Origin: Thuidium tamariscinum
Taxonomy: Eukaryota > Streptophyta > Bryopsida > Hypnales > Thuidiaceae
Reading direction: 5' to 3'
NCBI GenBank assembly: GCA_947034885.2
Contig: OX344750.2
Location: 20,020,053-20,084,052, forward strand
Length of the DNA: 64,000 nt
The translations under genes and the position numbers were made by a program. A model generated the notes under the pieces. It was not told where the DNA came from. It made no database searches and saw only the letters and a list, made by a program, of their open reading frames with translations. This document shows, one piece after another, positions 31,123 to 42,211 of the stretch (positions are counted from its first letter, which is position 1; the number at the start of each line of letters is the position of its first letter).

Positions 31123-34100
31123 ATGCCCAGCCAATTTCGAAGTTCGGTGGCGATGGCGGAGCTACCCGTCCGGACCCTCGTGTTCGCTTTGAACGGCGCA
31201 CGCGTGGAGCTTTCGGAGGTGGATCCTTCGCTAACTTTACTCACTTACCTTCGCACCAAGACTGCCTTCCGCGGCACCAAGCGCGGGTGCGGCGAAGGCG
31301 GATGTGGCGCCTGCGTGGTCTTCGTGAGCAGATACAACCCCACAACGAAAGAGCTCGAGGAAATCACGGTGAACGCCTGCTTAGCCTTGCTCTGCTCCTT
31401 CGATGGCTGTGCCATCACCACCACGGAAGGGCTGGGGTCGCTCCAATCCGGACACCACGCCATCCACAAGCGCATGTCGGGCTTCCACGCTTCACAATGC
31501 GGGTTTTGCACGCCTGGGATGACCATGGCATTGTATGGCGCGCTTCGCAACGCGGGATGCAAGTCCAAGTCGAACTCGAGCTCACAGAAGCTGCAATTGA
31601 CGGCGGCCGAGGCGGAGAGGTCCATAGCCGGGAACATTTGTCGATGCACGGGTTATCGACCCTTGCTTGATGCCTGTAAGAGCTTCTGTGACGAAGTGGA
31701 TGTGGAAGACTTGGGGTTGCACCATTTCGACGGCGGGGTGCCCAAGTATCACTCTGACCATGATCCCGTCTTTCCTCAGTTTCTTGTTGAAGAATGCGAG
31801 GCTCGTGATTCAAGGTTCTCACGCCCAAATGGTGACCATTTCTCCGTATCCAGTACGTTGTTCCTTCACTTCTGTCACAATCTTGCTTTGGAATTCTAGT
31901 CTGACGGGACAACCTCGTATTCATTAAATGGCAAATCTCAATGAATTTGGCGCATTTTCAGCTGGCCGATTGGAACTTCAGGCCTACTGGACCATTCTTT
32001 ACATTTAGGGCTCCTGCTACTTGAAAGCCCTAATTTTAGAGCTCTGGGAACTTGGATATCACAAATTTGGCATCCTGAAACATACTATTTTAATGGATGT
32101 TTCATGCTTCTCAGTGCCTGGTTTACTTCCATGATTTTGCACGATTCTTGTTGCGCAGTCAACGGAAACGGTGTAAAGCACGAGACGGTGCATCCTCGGT
32201 TCAGATTTTCAGACAGCGTCAACGTCGAGGAGAGAGAGAAGGTTTGGGTTGAAGCAGAGCGCTTGACGGACATTTCAGAAGCTCTGAAAACGTATCAGAA
32301 CAGCACATCAAGGGAAACGAAGCTGGTGGTTGGCAACACTGCGGCTGGATATTACAAAAACATCAAACCGGACGTCTACGTCGATATTAGCAAGGCGAGC
32401 TATTCTCTTGAGCTTCAAAATTGCTTGGTTCTTTTCCATCAGTCTCCATTTGAATCCTAAACTATGTGTAATTTCTCGATTGTGCATTAGGTTGAAGAGT
32501 TACTGGTATTGCGCGAGAAGGCGGATGGGATTGAAGTGGGTGCAGCGGTGACAATCTCGAATCTCATAGAGGTTTTAGAGAACTTGGATTTGAAATCCAA
32601 GGCAGCATCAAATGGGTATATTGCTGGTGTAAAATCCACAACCTCAGTTGCTCATGTCTTAGCTGCCCATCTCCGCAAAGTTGCCAGCAACCATGTGCGC
32701 AATTGGGGCAGTGTGGGAGGCAATTTGATGATGGCTCGGCTTTACAATTTCGAGTCCGACATTGCAACCATTCTGCTTGGACTAGACGCGCAGGTGACAT
32801 TCGGTGGTAAGAAGATCAAGCTTGAAACCTTCCTTAAAAAAGGTGCTCTGGCGAATGGCGAGTTTTTGCAATCCATTTGGATACCTCTGCATAGAGCTTC
32901 TGGCGTGATTTTCAAGACGTTCAGGGCGGCCCCTCGCCCTTCAGGATTCGCTTTGGCCTACTTGAACGCTGCCTTCTTTGCACGAGTCTCTGAAACCGGT
33001 CGTTTCGAAGATGTGAGATTAGCATTTGGAGCATTTGGGACAGACCAAGCGATCCGAGCTCGCCGTGTGGAGAATCATTTGAATGGGAAGGTGTTGACAT
33101 GGGAAGGCATATTGGAAGCTGTGCAGCTGCTTAAGACTGAGATTATACCGAAACCTGGAACACGGAAAGCTGAGTACCGTGTGAGCGTGGCTGCGAGTTT
33201 CCTGTTTCAGTCTCTGGCACCGTTTCTAAGGAACGGAGAGGATTTTGTCAGTCAAGCTCCAGGGCTATTAAACTCCGGGAAACAAACAATTTCCTTGACA
33301 GAAGAATTCTCCCCTGTTGGAAAACCATCTGCGAAAACGCAATCTGAACTTCAAGCTTCCGGTATATGATCCTTTGTGACTCTGTGACTCTGTGACTCTG
33401 TTCCATGTTCTTGATTTTTATTTTATTTTTTCGGGGGTTCCATGTTTTGGTGTGTCAATTCATGGGAGTGTCAATTCCTCGACAGGTGAGGCTGTGTACG
33501 TGGACGATATCCCGGCACCAGCGGATTGCCTTCACGCCGCATTCGTGCTCAGCGAGAAAGCTTTGGCCAAACTACGAAAGGTCGACGTGCAACCCGGTTT
33601 GCAAACGCCGGGAACTGTGGCATATATCTCGACTGCGGACATTCCAGCCAAGGGAAAGAATCTTGGCGTGAGTTTGGGGTTCTCAAGACAGGCCCTGTTC
33701 GCCACGGACCTCGTCGAGTGCGTCGGCCATCTCATTGGAGTGATGGTAAGTATTTCGAAGTGATCATTTGATTGATCGTATTGAGGGAAATATAAAGTAA
33801 ATGGAGAAAGTATTTACATTATTTGATTTAGAGAAGACCATGACCTAAGTTATTAAAAAAAATTACCTAGTTTGAGCGAATTGGAATCCCCATCTATACA
33901 CTTCAGAACTGCGGAAAAATCATGAGGCCAAGAATGGGCTTCTTCTTCCTTAAAGGGTTAATTTGCACCTTTTCTCTTCTTCTTTTCTTGATCATTTTTG
34001 TGCTTATTCATCGTTCTTTGACCATTTCGATTAGGTCGCAGATACGTATGATCATGCGAAGGAGGCGGCTGGCAGAGTGAAGGTGGACTATGACACACAA

Positions 34101-37100
34101 TCTGTGGGTCCTCCAATTCTATCAGCGAAGGAGGCTTTGGAACGAAATTCTACGTTTCCAGTTCATTTCTTAGTGGCCAATTCTCTTAAGCCCATTGATG
34201 ACATCACGGAGGGATTCGGAGCGGGAGAGATGAAACTTGAGAATGTTGAAGTACGTCCAGTTCTCAGCATTGTTCTTGGTGCTTTCTGGTCTCGTAACTG
34301 CTGGTAAAATTGAGAGAGAAAGTATGTGGTGTGGACTGTACTGAATGAAGTGTTTGTGATTAGCGAGCCTGAAGAATTTGTATGTGTGTTTGGTGCGATC
34401 AGGTGTTCACCGAGTCACAGAAGCACTTCTACATGGAAACTCAAGCCGCACTGGCCATTCCCGACGAGGACAACTGCATGGTGGTCTACAGCGCAACTCA
34501 AGCTCCGGATTATGTGCAAAGAACAATTGCCGAGGCACTTGGCCTTCCCATCCACAACGTCCGTGTCATTACCCGGCGAGTTGGGGGTGGCTTTGGTGGC
34601 AAGGTCTTTCGTGGCACGGCGGTAAGCGAACCAACCTCTCGAAGACAAGACTTCAATTTCTTTTCTAATTCGACCTCCCATTCTAACTCTAGTCTGGGGT
34701 TTTTTAAGCCCTAGATTTATGCATTGATTTCGCGGCACTATGGTAAGAGGAGCACCAACCTTCATTCAAAGACATGATTTCTCTTCTAATCCTTCTAATT
34801 CTATTCTAGGATAATTTACTAGGATTTGATTCTATGCATTGATCTCGCGGCACTGTGGTAAGAACACCAACCTCCAGTTACAGACTGCAATTTCTTTTCT
34901 AATCCTTCTACACTAATTCTATTCTAGTTTCTATTAAGATCTAATTTTATAAATTAATTGCTGTTTAGGTTGCAGTGGCGTGTGCGCTTGCGGCCTACAA
35001 GTTGCGTCGCCCTGTTCGCACATCCTTGGACCGGAACACGGACATGACCTTCATCGGAGGTCGAAGTCCGACCAAGTCTACCTTCAGCGTCGCCTTCACC
35101 AAAGAAGGCCGCATCACCGCTTTAAAAATCCAAATTTTGATCGAGGCAGGCTATGAGGCAGACTATTCTTGCATCCTTCCGGGTAAGTTCACCTTCATTC
35201 TATGTTTTTTAGTGTATAAGTCACTATGTTGTCATGAAGCGGTATTCCTATGGAGCACTAGGAGCACCGTATTATAGTGTATCCGTTGATGAACTCCAAG
35301 TAATCTGCTTTGGATCTCAAATTGGCCACTTGGACTACCCACTTGTTGCTTGAAGTGATTTTTCACTTGACAGATACTCCGTATTTGATAGTGATCCTAA
35401 GATTCACTATTCAACAAAGTGAATACATTCACTCTATGGCACACTATTTTGGTTCTACATTGAATCATGCTGCATTCCAAACAGAATAAAGGGTGCAGCA
35501 ACTCATCTGCTTTTGACCTCTCTAGCATAGGTTTGTCTCCCTTTTTTTGAACTGTTCTGGAGAGAGAGAGCAAGAATTTTCTACGAACTGGTGGTTTTAA
35601 TTGCAATTGACATTACCTTCATGCAGACTGAGAGGCTTTGCAGATGTGAACAATACCGGTATTTCCAATTTTAGAGAAACATGATGTAATTGATCGGGTG
35701 TTTTGCATTCTTCTCCTTAGGTGGCATCACGACCGCTTTGAAGAAGTACAATTACGGCGCCCTGGAGATCGATTATAAAATCTGCAAGACCAACACTGTC
35801 CCCAAGACGGCCATGCGTGGTCCTGGCGAAACGCAAGGCTCCTTCTTAGCCGAAGCCGTCGTGGAAGCCGTGGCAGCACGGTTGGGGATGCACCCTGAGT
35901 TGGTCCGTGAACAAAATTTCCACGACTTCAGCAGCTTGACGAAGTATTACGGAGAGGCCGTTGCGGGCAAGTCCGAAGGGTTCACGTTACCCTCGATATG
36001 GAGCCGTCTCAAGGCTTCTGCCAATTGGGAGGAGCGTGAACGTGAGGTTGAGAAGTTCAACGAGAGCAGCACGTGGAGGAAACGGGGAATAGCGATGATC
36101 CCCATCATCTACAGTAACCTGAATGCACCGAAAAATGCAATGGTGTCCATCTTTGCTGATGGATCCATTGCGTTGGAAACTGCGGGAGTGGAAATTGGAC
36201 AAGGGTTGCATACGAAAGTTCGACAAGCGGCCTGCTTTGCAATGAACAAGCTGTTTCCGGAGGTCCGTGTTTCGTCTCTAGCAATCAAACCCTAAACCCT
36301 AAACCCTAAACCCCGGCTTGCTTATCAGATTTAGTTTAGCAGTGGAAAGTTGATTGGTTAGATGGCCACGAATTTAGGTCAACAAAGGACAGAATGAATT
36401 TAGTGAATTATCAAATCCCTAACTCCCTTTGCGATTTACACTTAAAAAATCTTCTCGTTTATATGTGATCTTGTTGTGTTTTCTTTTCCCATGCAATCCA
36501 TCCCATTAGGTTAAGATCTTTCAGTTACATTTTTGGGAAAGAGTTGCTAAAACTTATCAAAGCTTTAAAGTTATATTTTGTTTATGAAATGTTCATAGCA
36601 GCTCTAAAAAGCATTGGGCGTTTAGGGGTTATTCTTCCTGAAGCAGTCCAAACTTGGGAGAATTCGATGGTGTATTACAATGGTGCCAACAATCTATTTC
36701 TTCAAGTTGACCTTTTCTTTTTTGATTCATCTAAATAGAGTTTGCTGTTTGAATTTCAGGGACGAGGACTTGACGTATCAAGATTCAGGATCGTACAATT
36801 GGACACCTTAAGTTCTGCAAATAGTGGAATCACGTCGAGTAGCACAACCTCCGAAGGGTGTTGTGCAGCTGTTCAAGATGCCTGCCAGGTGTTGGTGGAG
36901 AGGCTCACTCCCGTGTACCAAATGTTACAAGCTGCAGCACCTGATGGTGAAGTCCAATGGGAGGCTCTCATTTCCAAGGTAAGACAAAAGTTAGGGTCAA
37001 TTTGGTACTCTTGTGCATTTCGGTTTTCCTGAATTTTCAGAGAGTGGTCAAACCCCAGTTATGAAGCTCCTTTGCTTTGAGGAATTCAACGCATCTTGTG

Positions 37101-38552
37101 TGGTGCTCTGCATGTGCAGGCAATGTTTATGGCCGATCTGAAGGTCCATCATAGATACTTGCCAAAGCAGATGTCCTACCTCACTTACGCGGCTGCCGCT
37201 AGTGAAGTAAGTACTCCAGGGCTTCTGAATGCCGTGTTTCAAGAACATCTTCGGTTCAGTCTAGTTCGATATGGAGACCCACCCATGTCACGAAAAGACC
37301 TTGAAGCGTTGTCTAAATCCTGCATATCGTCTGATAGTTTTTCGCTGTTTGTGAATCCAAGGTGGAAATCGATATTCTCACCGGCGAGGTCAACATTCTG
37401 GCGACGGATCTCGTGTTTGATTGTGGAAAAAGTCTGAACCCGGCAGTTGATATTGGCCAGGTACGCGTCGTGTTTCAAAGTCCATTTTCCGAAATTTCAA
37501 AATTATATGTAACCCTAAATCTCCAAGATGAAGTTCATTATCAATATGTCAGACTTGTGTGTGCGATTCAAGTTTACCCAAGGCTCCATGAAGAGCCTGT
37601 GCATTATCAACTTAATAAGATACATGAGTTGATTTTGAAATCGTTTCTTTTGAATTTGCAGATTGAGGGTGCCTTTGTGCAAGGGATAGGATTTTATGTG
37701 ACAGAAGGTGTGGAGCTGACCGAGGATGGAAAGGAGCGGGATGATGGAACTTGGGGGTACAAAGTGCCGACGATCGACACCATTCAGAAACGATTCCATG
37801 TGGAGCTCTATAACAGTGCTACTCTTCAAGACCGTATTCTTTCTTCCAAAAGTAAGCTTCTGCCGACCGTTTCCATGGTTCTATTTTTGAATTGCATACA
37901 GAATTGCACTTTATCACAATGAAACTGTGGTAAGTACTCCTAATCAAGCGTGGTTCCTATTACTGAATTACCTATCAGTTTTGTTGGGTCTTTCGGGTAG
38001 TCAAAAATAAATTTAGCATTCTCTTCTTATGCATTTTTTGATCATAGCAATAAACTATGAATTCTTAAGGAACCATTGTATCTGAAGGCAATAGAGGGAG
38101 TAAATTTTTAGGCCAGAAATCTGTAGAGGTAGGTTTTAGAAAGGCTGTCACAATCAGGTACAGTTTCCTTTTGATTTCAAGTCACGTTGATTGGTTCCAA
38201 CTTGATTTGACCAAATTAGCATATCTTGTATGCTTTGGACAAGTAGAAGAGCCTGACCGAAACAATGCTTGCAGCTGCTGGAGAAGCACCATTTCTGTTG
38301 GGAGGTTCAGTACATTCTGCTATTCGAAAGGCAATTGTAGCAGCGCGGATGGAAACCGCGGAGTGGACTGCCGATTCAGCAGCACTTGCTGATCACGAGT
38401 TGCTGAACGAGTTCCGGCTTGACCCTCCCGCTTCCATGGATCGAATTAAGAAGCTTTGCGGATTGAACAATGTAGAATCATATTTGGCGTTTATGGCTAC
38501 AAACAAAATGTTGACCAATAATGCCAAGAAAGAGCACCTGGCGAGAGTGTAA
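31123..38552 (+). CDS. Aldehyde oxidase (molybdo-flavoenzyme), 13 exons
   Basis: Cytosolic enzyme oxidising aldehydes to acids with O2 as acceptor; plant relatives act in abscisic-acid and other aldehyde metabolism. Exons: 31123-31852, 32159-32394, 32491-33361, 33486-33745, 34035-34250, 34403-34621, 34969-35182, 35721-36262, 36760-36978, 37120-37206, 37362-37460, 37662-37851, 38275-38552, total 1386 codons, the family size. Two 2Fe-2S domains (CGEGGCGAC at residue 56; QCGFCTPG near 126; ICRCTGYRP near 173). FAD domain about 245-530 (LVVGNTAAGYYK, NWGSVGGNLMMA). Mo domain from about 613 (ASGEAVYVDDIPAP, RRVGGGFGGK, TAMRGPGETQG, GVEIGQGLHTK), with catalytic Glu 1298 in AGEAPFLLGG. AMRGPGETQG rather than the FRGFGGPQ of xanthine dehydrogenase favours aldehyde oxidase. 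Intron 2 is GC-AG. ATG 31153 (better context) is an alternative start. Substrate unknown. Confidence 0.93.
34605..34965 (+). repeat. About 2.9 tandem copies of a 115-121-bp unit spanning the exon 6 donor site
   Basis: The end of exon 6 and its splice donor (GGCACGGCG|GTAAGC, GT at 34622) is repeated inside intron 6 as GGCACTATG|GTAAGA (GT at 34743) and GGCACTGTG|GTAAGA (GT at 34858). Each copy is followed by ACCAACCT, AAGAC or CAGAC, TTTCTCTTCTAATCC-like sequence and TCTAG. The reading frame supports use of the first donor. Confidence 0.85.
36287..36314 (+). repeat. Interstitial telomere-like run, AAACCCT x3 plus AAACCCC
   Basis: Three perfect copies of the plant telomere heptamer and one variant, 25 bp into intron 8 of the aldehyde oxidase gene. 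Short runs like this (telo boxes) are frequent in plant genes. Confidence 0.85.
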
Positions 38553-39277
38553 TTAAATGATTGTGGTGTAATTATGTACAGTAGATGTCGATACTGGAAT
38601 CGGGCTTCCCACGAGCACTGTAGGCAGTCCAGAGGAAATGGAAGCATTGCAGGCAGTCCATGTCGATGGTGGAGAGTGAAGGACTTGTATATATACCGTT
38701 CTTGGTAAAGCTCGGTCAAAGTTTTAATGAGATTTCAACTCCTATGGCTACCGATTGGTGTCTAATCTTGCCATAACTCAAGCTCTGCATATCGGTATAT
38801 CAATGTATCTCTGGGAAGCGTTCATTGATTTTGCATCGACAAAACCTACGTGAGGAGGAGGATTAAGACTTTACTTGGGAAGTCTACCTGTACTGTAAGT
38901 GTACCGCAGAGGTTTTAGTCTCTCGTAGTGTAACTTTAGATGTTTCTTGCAGAACTAACTGTGCATCCTTACGGCAATGTGGGATTTTGGTTGTGGATTG
39001 CAGTACGGGTAGTCGCACCTTCTTCATCACGGTTACGATTCTCAGAAAATTTGCACGTGGCGTTTTCTTGATGGCAGATCATGGCAGGCACCGCTCCGTT
39101 TCCTCGAGAATTTAGAGTGTCGGTTCTTCTCCTCTGCAGCTGAGAAAATGTTCTCATTGAAAAATTTCTTGAGGAATTTTTCAGTTTTGTGGATTGTGTA
39201 CGACTTGCAGAGCTCCCACCCAACTTTGAAGGCGGTAATACATTCTCCAAGGATTACTCTGAACAGCGAAAAGGGGT

Positions 39278-39374
39278 GTCACACCTCCTTCATGTGGAGT
39301 AGCTTGCCATTGGCTCCTCTTTTCTCTTGCCAATTTTTTCAACTTTATAGAATTCTACTTCTTGGAGGTGTGAC
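39278..39374. repeat. Short (97-bp) element with GTCACACCTCC terminal repeats
   Basis: An 11-bp perfect inverted repeat at the ends; similar in size and ends to 17411-17500. Both have a C/T-rich interior ending in CAACTTT- or CTTTCC-like sequence. Confidence 0.5.
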
Positions 39375-39515
39375 TACTCCTAATGGGGGAAGCCTTATTG
39401 GGGATTGGTTTGAAATTTTAGGCATGTGCTTCTTTGTTGCAAAAAAACCCATATTATTCATATATATTGTGACTAACCAAGTATGGAAAGTGATAAGGTT
39501 TAATTTAACTTGTAA

Positions 39516-40486
39516 CCCCTCGAGGCCCAAGGCATTTTGGAGCTAAAAAACATCCTTGCTTTTCAAGCCTTATAAGTCTACATGTCATTGAGGTATGAAA
39601 ATCCCAACTTTATAATTTTGAAATGTGCATGTTGTAAATGACATGGATCAAATTTGGAGTCATTTGGCCACATAGATTGCAAGATTATAATGTTTTAGTA
39701 CTAAAAAAAGATGCTGAAAATTTCTTAAAAGCACATTTAAAGGTGAAATTTGATTTTTGAACCTACTCTAATGAAAGAACTTTAAACTAAAAAAGGCTTC
39801 AAAATCAACATACAAATGCAATGGTGAAAAAAAATGTCATTCAATTGACTCATTGTGTTTGCCAAATGACCTTGAAATAGCAAAAAATTGCAAAGAAGGG
39901 TGCAAAGAACACATATATGATTGAACCTTCTTCTACTAAGATGCTTCTCAATTACTCCTAAGTTCTTAGATTGATGTGAAATTTTAGCCATACAAACTAG
40001 ACTTGAATGCACAACTTTTCCAAAAAAAACTATTAGAAACAGACACTATATGAAGAAGAAACAAGCCACCAAAGTTCATTGTAGTTCAAAAATGTTTGGA
40101 TTTTGAACTTTGAATTGCTTTCAAACATTCGAAACAACTTGGATTGACATAAAAATCTGACTAAAATAACTGTACTTCTAGAGGAACACAATGCAATACA
40201 TTTTATTGAAAACAAACATTAGATGAAGGAGATACAAGCCCCCAAAGTTGCAGCCACTAAGTGCAGTTTGGTGAACTCAAATTGAACCTATGGATTTTAA
40301 TTGGCTTCCAAAAAAAAAGTATATCTTGGATTGATGTGAAAATTTTACCACACAAACTAAACTAGTATGCACAACTTTTTCAACAAGTTTTATTGAATTT
40401 AGACATTGGATGAAAAAGTTATAGCACTTTGAATTTGACTTTCAAACTCCATGAGGCTACTTTGGAGCCCCTTGGACGTTGAGGGG
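39516..40486 (+). mobile_element. TTAA-type non-autonomous DNA element, copy 1 (971 bp)
   Basis: Ends CCCCTCGAGGCCCAAGG and, in reverse complement, CCCCTCAACGTCCAAGG, flanked by GTAA on the left and TTTA on the right, each one change from TTAA. It is collinear over its whole length with 60875-61847 (shared blocks such as GATTATAATGTTTTAGT and GGTGAAATTTGATTT) and has the same three internal repeat units (near 39971, 40144 and 40331). No open frame of note. Confidence 0.7.
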
Positions 40487-41829
40487 TTTAGAATTATAGC
40501 ATCTATACTTGTTGGAAAAAAAAAATTTGTCTACTCTTCAATGATATGCTCAGTGTATTCACCCATTATGTCATGAATTTTGTGTGAGGCTCTAACTTAG
40601 TTCATGTAGGGATGGGAATAAAAGGAAAGCTTGTGAAAATATTGTATGTTTAAATTCTTCTTCAACATTCTTTTGAAATTGACCAATATAAATTCTTGCC
40701 TAAATATGTTGCTTCCACTAATGAGAGCTTAGAATTGCTTTCTCATATGCCTATTTCCAACACCTTGAAGTTCCATACCTTGATTTGATCTTAAAATGCA
40801 AAAGAAAAAATTCTAAAATATTCTTCTAACTTCCAACAAGATCCAACCAAAAAAACTAGTGAACAATGCTCTCATGCTTACCTGGAGACAATTACGAGGA
40901 GGGAGGTACCTCAGATCTACCTTCCCCTTCCTACGAAGCCTGGAGCTCATTAAGGCTAAAGTCGAGGTCAAAGCTAGTGTCATCAAAATATGAGGAAAAC
41001 GAAGATTTCTTGAGATTATTTATAGTGTACAAGAAGGGAACATAACGGAGATCCATTGACTTTAATCTGTGTTACCGACCATCCCTCTGCCCCAAAGGAA
41101 GTTCGCGAGTTTTGACAAAAATTGCCGATTAAACGATACCGGTGGAGTGTGCAACGCAGTCGCCGGCGTGCACGGACATGGGAAAGACTGGACGAATTCT
41201 ACTTGCAGCGTTCCACACATTTCGATGCTGTGACGGTAGAGATTGCGTCGTTGCTACCATTTCCAGGAACCTACTTCTCGTCCACCCCTCCGCGGTGCTT
41301 GGACACTGAGATACATTCCGGTGTTATCTCAGGGTCTGAATCAGAGTTGGGTTCTGAAAATTGGCTCTGTCACTTTCTGTGACAAGGATCTGACTTGGGT
41401 TTCCAGTTTGGGTGACAAGGAAGGAGAACATTTCTGGTGTTGGCAGGCGAAGGTCGAAGCTTGCGGAAGTTCGGAGACGCTCGAGAAAAGAGGAAGATTG
41501 GGGTACGAGATTGCGGTGAGCTTGGTTTGATTTCGCGCTTCTTGAATCCAGATTTGGAAGCTGGTTTTGAAATGGGGCGATTTGTTTCAGATTGTGGGAT
41601 ACGAAATTCGTAGATCCAGAGCTTGCTGGGTGATTTGGTAATTTGAGGGTTTGTGAATTCGAGCATGCTGTGTTTAGTGGAATTGAAGAGACGATGTTTC
41701 TCGAGATGTTGGAAGCCCTAGCGGCATCGGAGAAGTTTTCTTGGGAGAAGATCTGAAACTTGCTTGCGTATTTGCATTATGTAATATTCTCGTTACAGAG
41801 TGTCACGTTGCCTACAAGGGGTTGTCCAG

Positions 41830-42150
41830 GACTTTTAGGTGTTGGGAGGTGGATTGGTCGTTCTTTAGGGTTTTGATCTTGTAAAATTTTGTGGCACGTT
41901 AGTTTTACTGACCTACGATTTGAAATGTCTTGTTTGAGAATGTTCCATGGTCTGTGCAGATTAGAATCATTTCAGCTACGCTTGTAGCACATTTGAACGT
42001 CAGACAGTTGGATTGATCGTTCTTGAGAGTGTGGATCTCGTAAATTTTCTAGCACGTTAGACTGACTGACCTAGAATATGAAACTGCCGGTGTCTTGGTT
42101 CTGTTTGAGAATTTTCTGTGGACTGCGCAGATTGGAAGCGTTTCAGCTGA
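41830..42150 (+). repeat. 171-bp tandem duplication carrying duplicated splice acceptors
   Basis: Two diverged copies. Each contains GGATTG-TCGTTCTT, GATCT-GTAAA, GCACGTTAG, ACTGACCTA, TGTTTGAGAAT and then a TGNGCAG|ATT acceptor-like site, ending at 41959 and 42130. The second acceptor is 81 nt upstream of the start codon at 42212. Confidence 0.7.
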
Positions 42151-42211
42151 TCGTCACTTGTAGAGGATAGGACTGTTTTCTCATTTGAGTTGATCCCGCT
42201 CGAGGGTCGCA

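Larger units (their letters stand above)
38553..42211. other. Spacer: 3' UTR, small elements, then leader of the coiled-coil gene
   Basis: 38553-39270 has gene-like composition and probably includes the aldehyde oxidase 3' UTR. 39278-40900 is AT-rich and contains two elements listed separately. From about 41100 GC content rises. 41120-41515 ending in GCG|GTGAGC at 41516, with acceptors at 41959 or 42130, looks like a 5' UTR exon plus leader intron of the next gene. Open frames there have no family similarity. Confidence 0.5.

Noticed and set aside
31245..31924. Long open frames antisense to and overlapping exon 1 of the aldehyde oxidase gene
   Set aside because: Shadows of the GC-rich coding exon; the sense frame has all iron-sulphur motifs.
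37852..38274. Reading through the exon 12 donor, or starting exon 13 at a TAG acceptor near 38250
   Set aside because: Both break the frame; only the acceptor at 38274 restores the conserved SSK-T-AGEAPFLLGG junction with the catalytic Glu.
31123..38552. Xanthine dehydrogenase
   Set aside because: The domain order is shared, but AMRGPGETQG and the APDYVQRTIAEALG segment match plant aldehyde oxidases rather than the FRGFGGPQ type of xanthine dehydrogenase.
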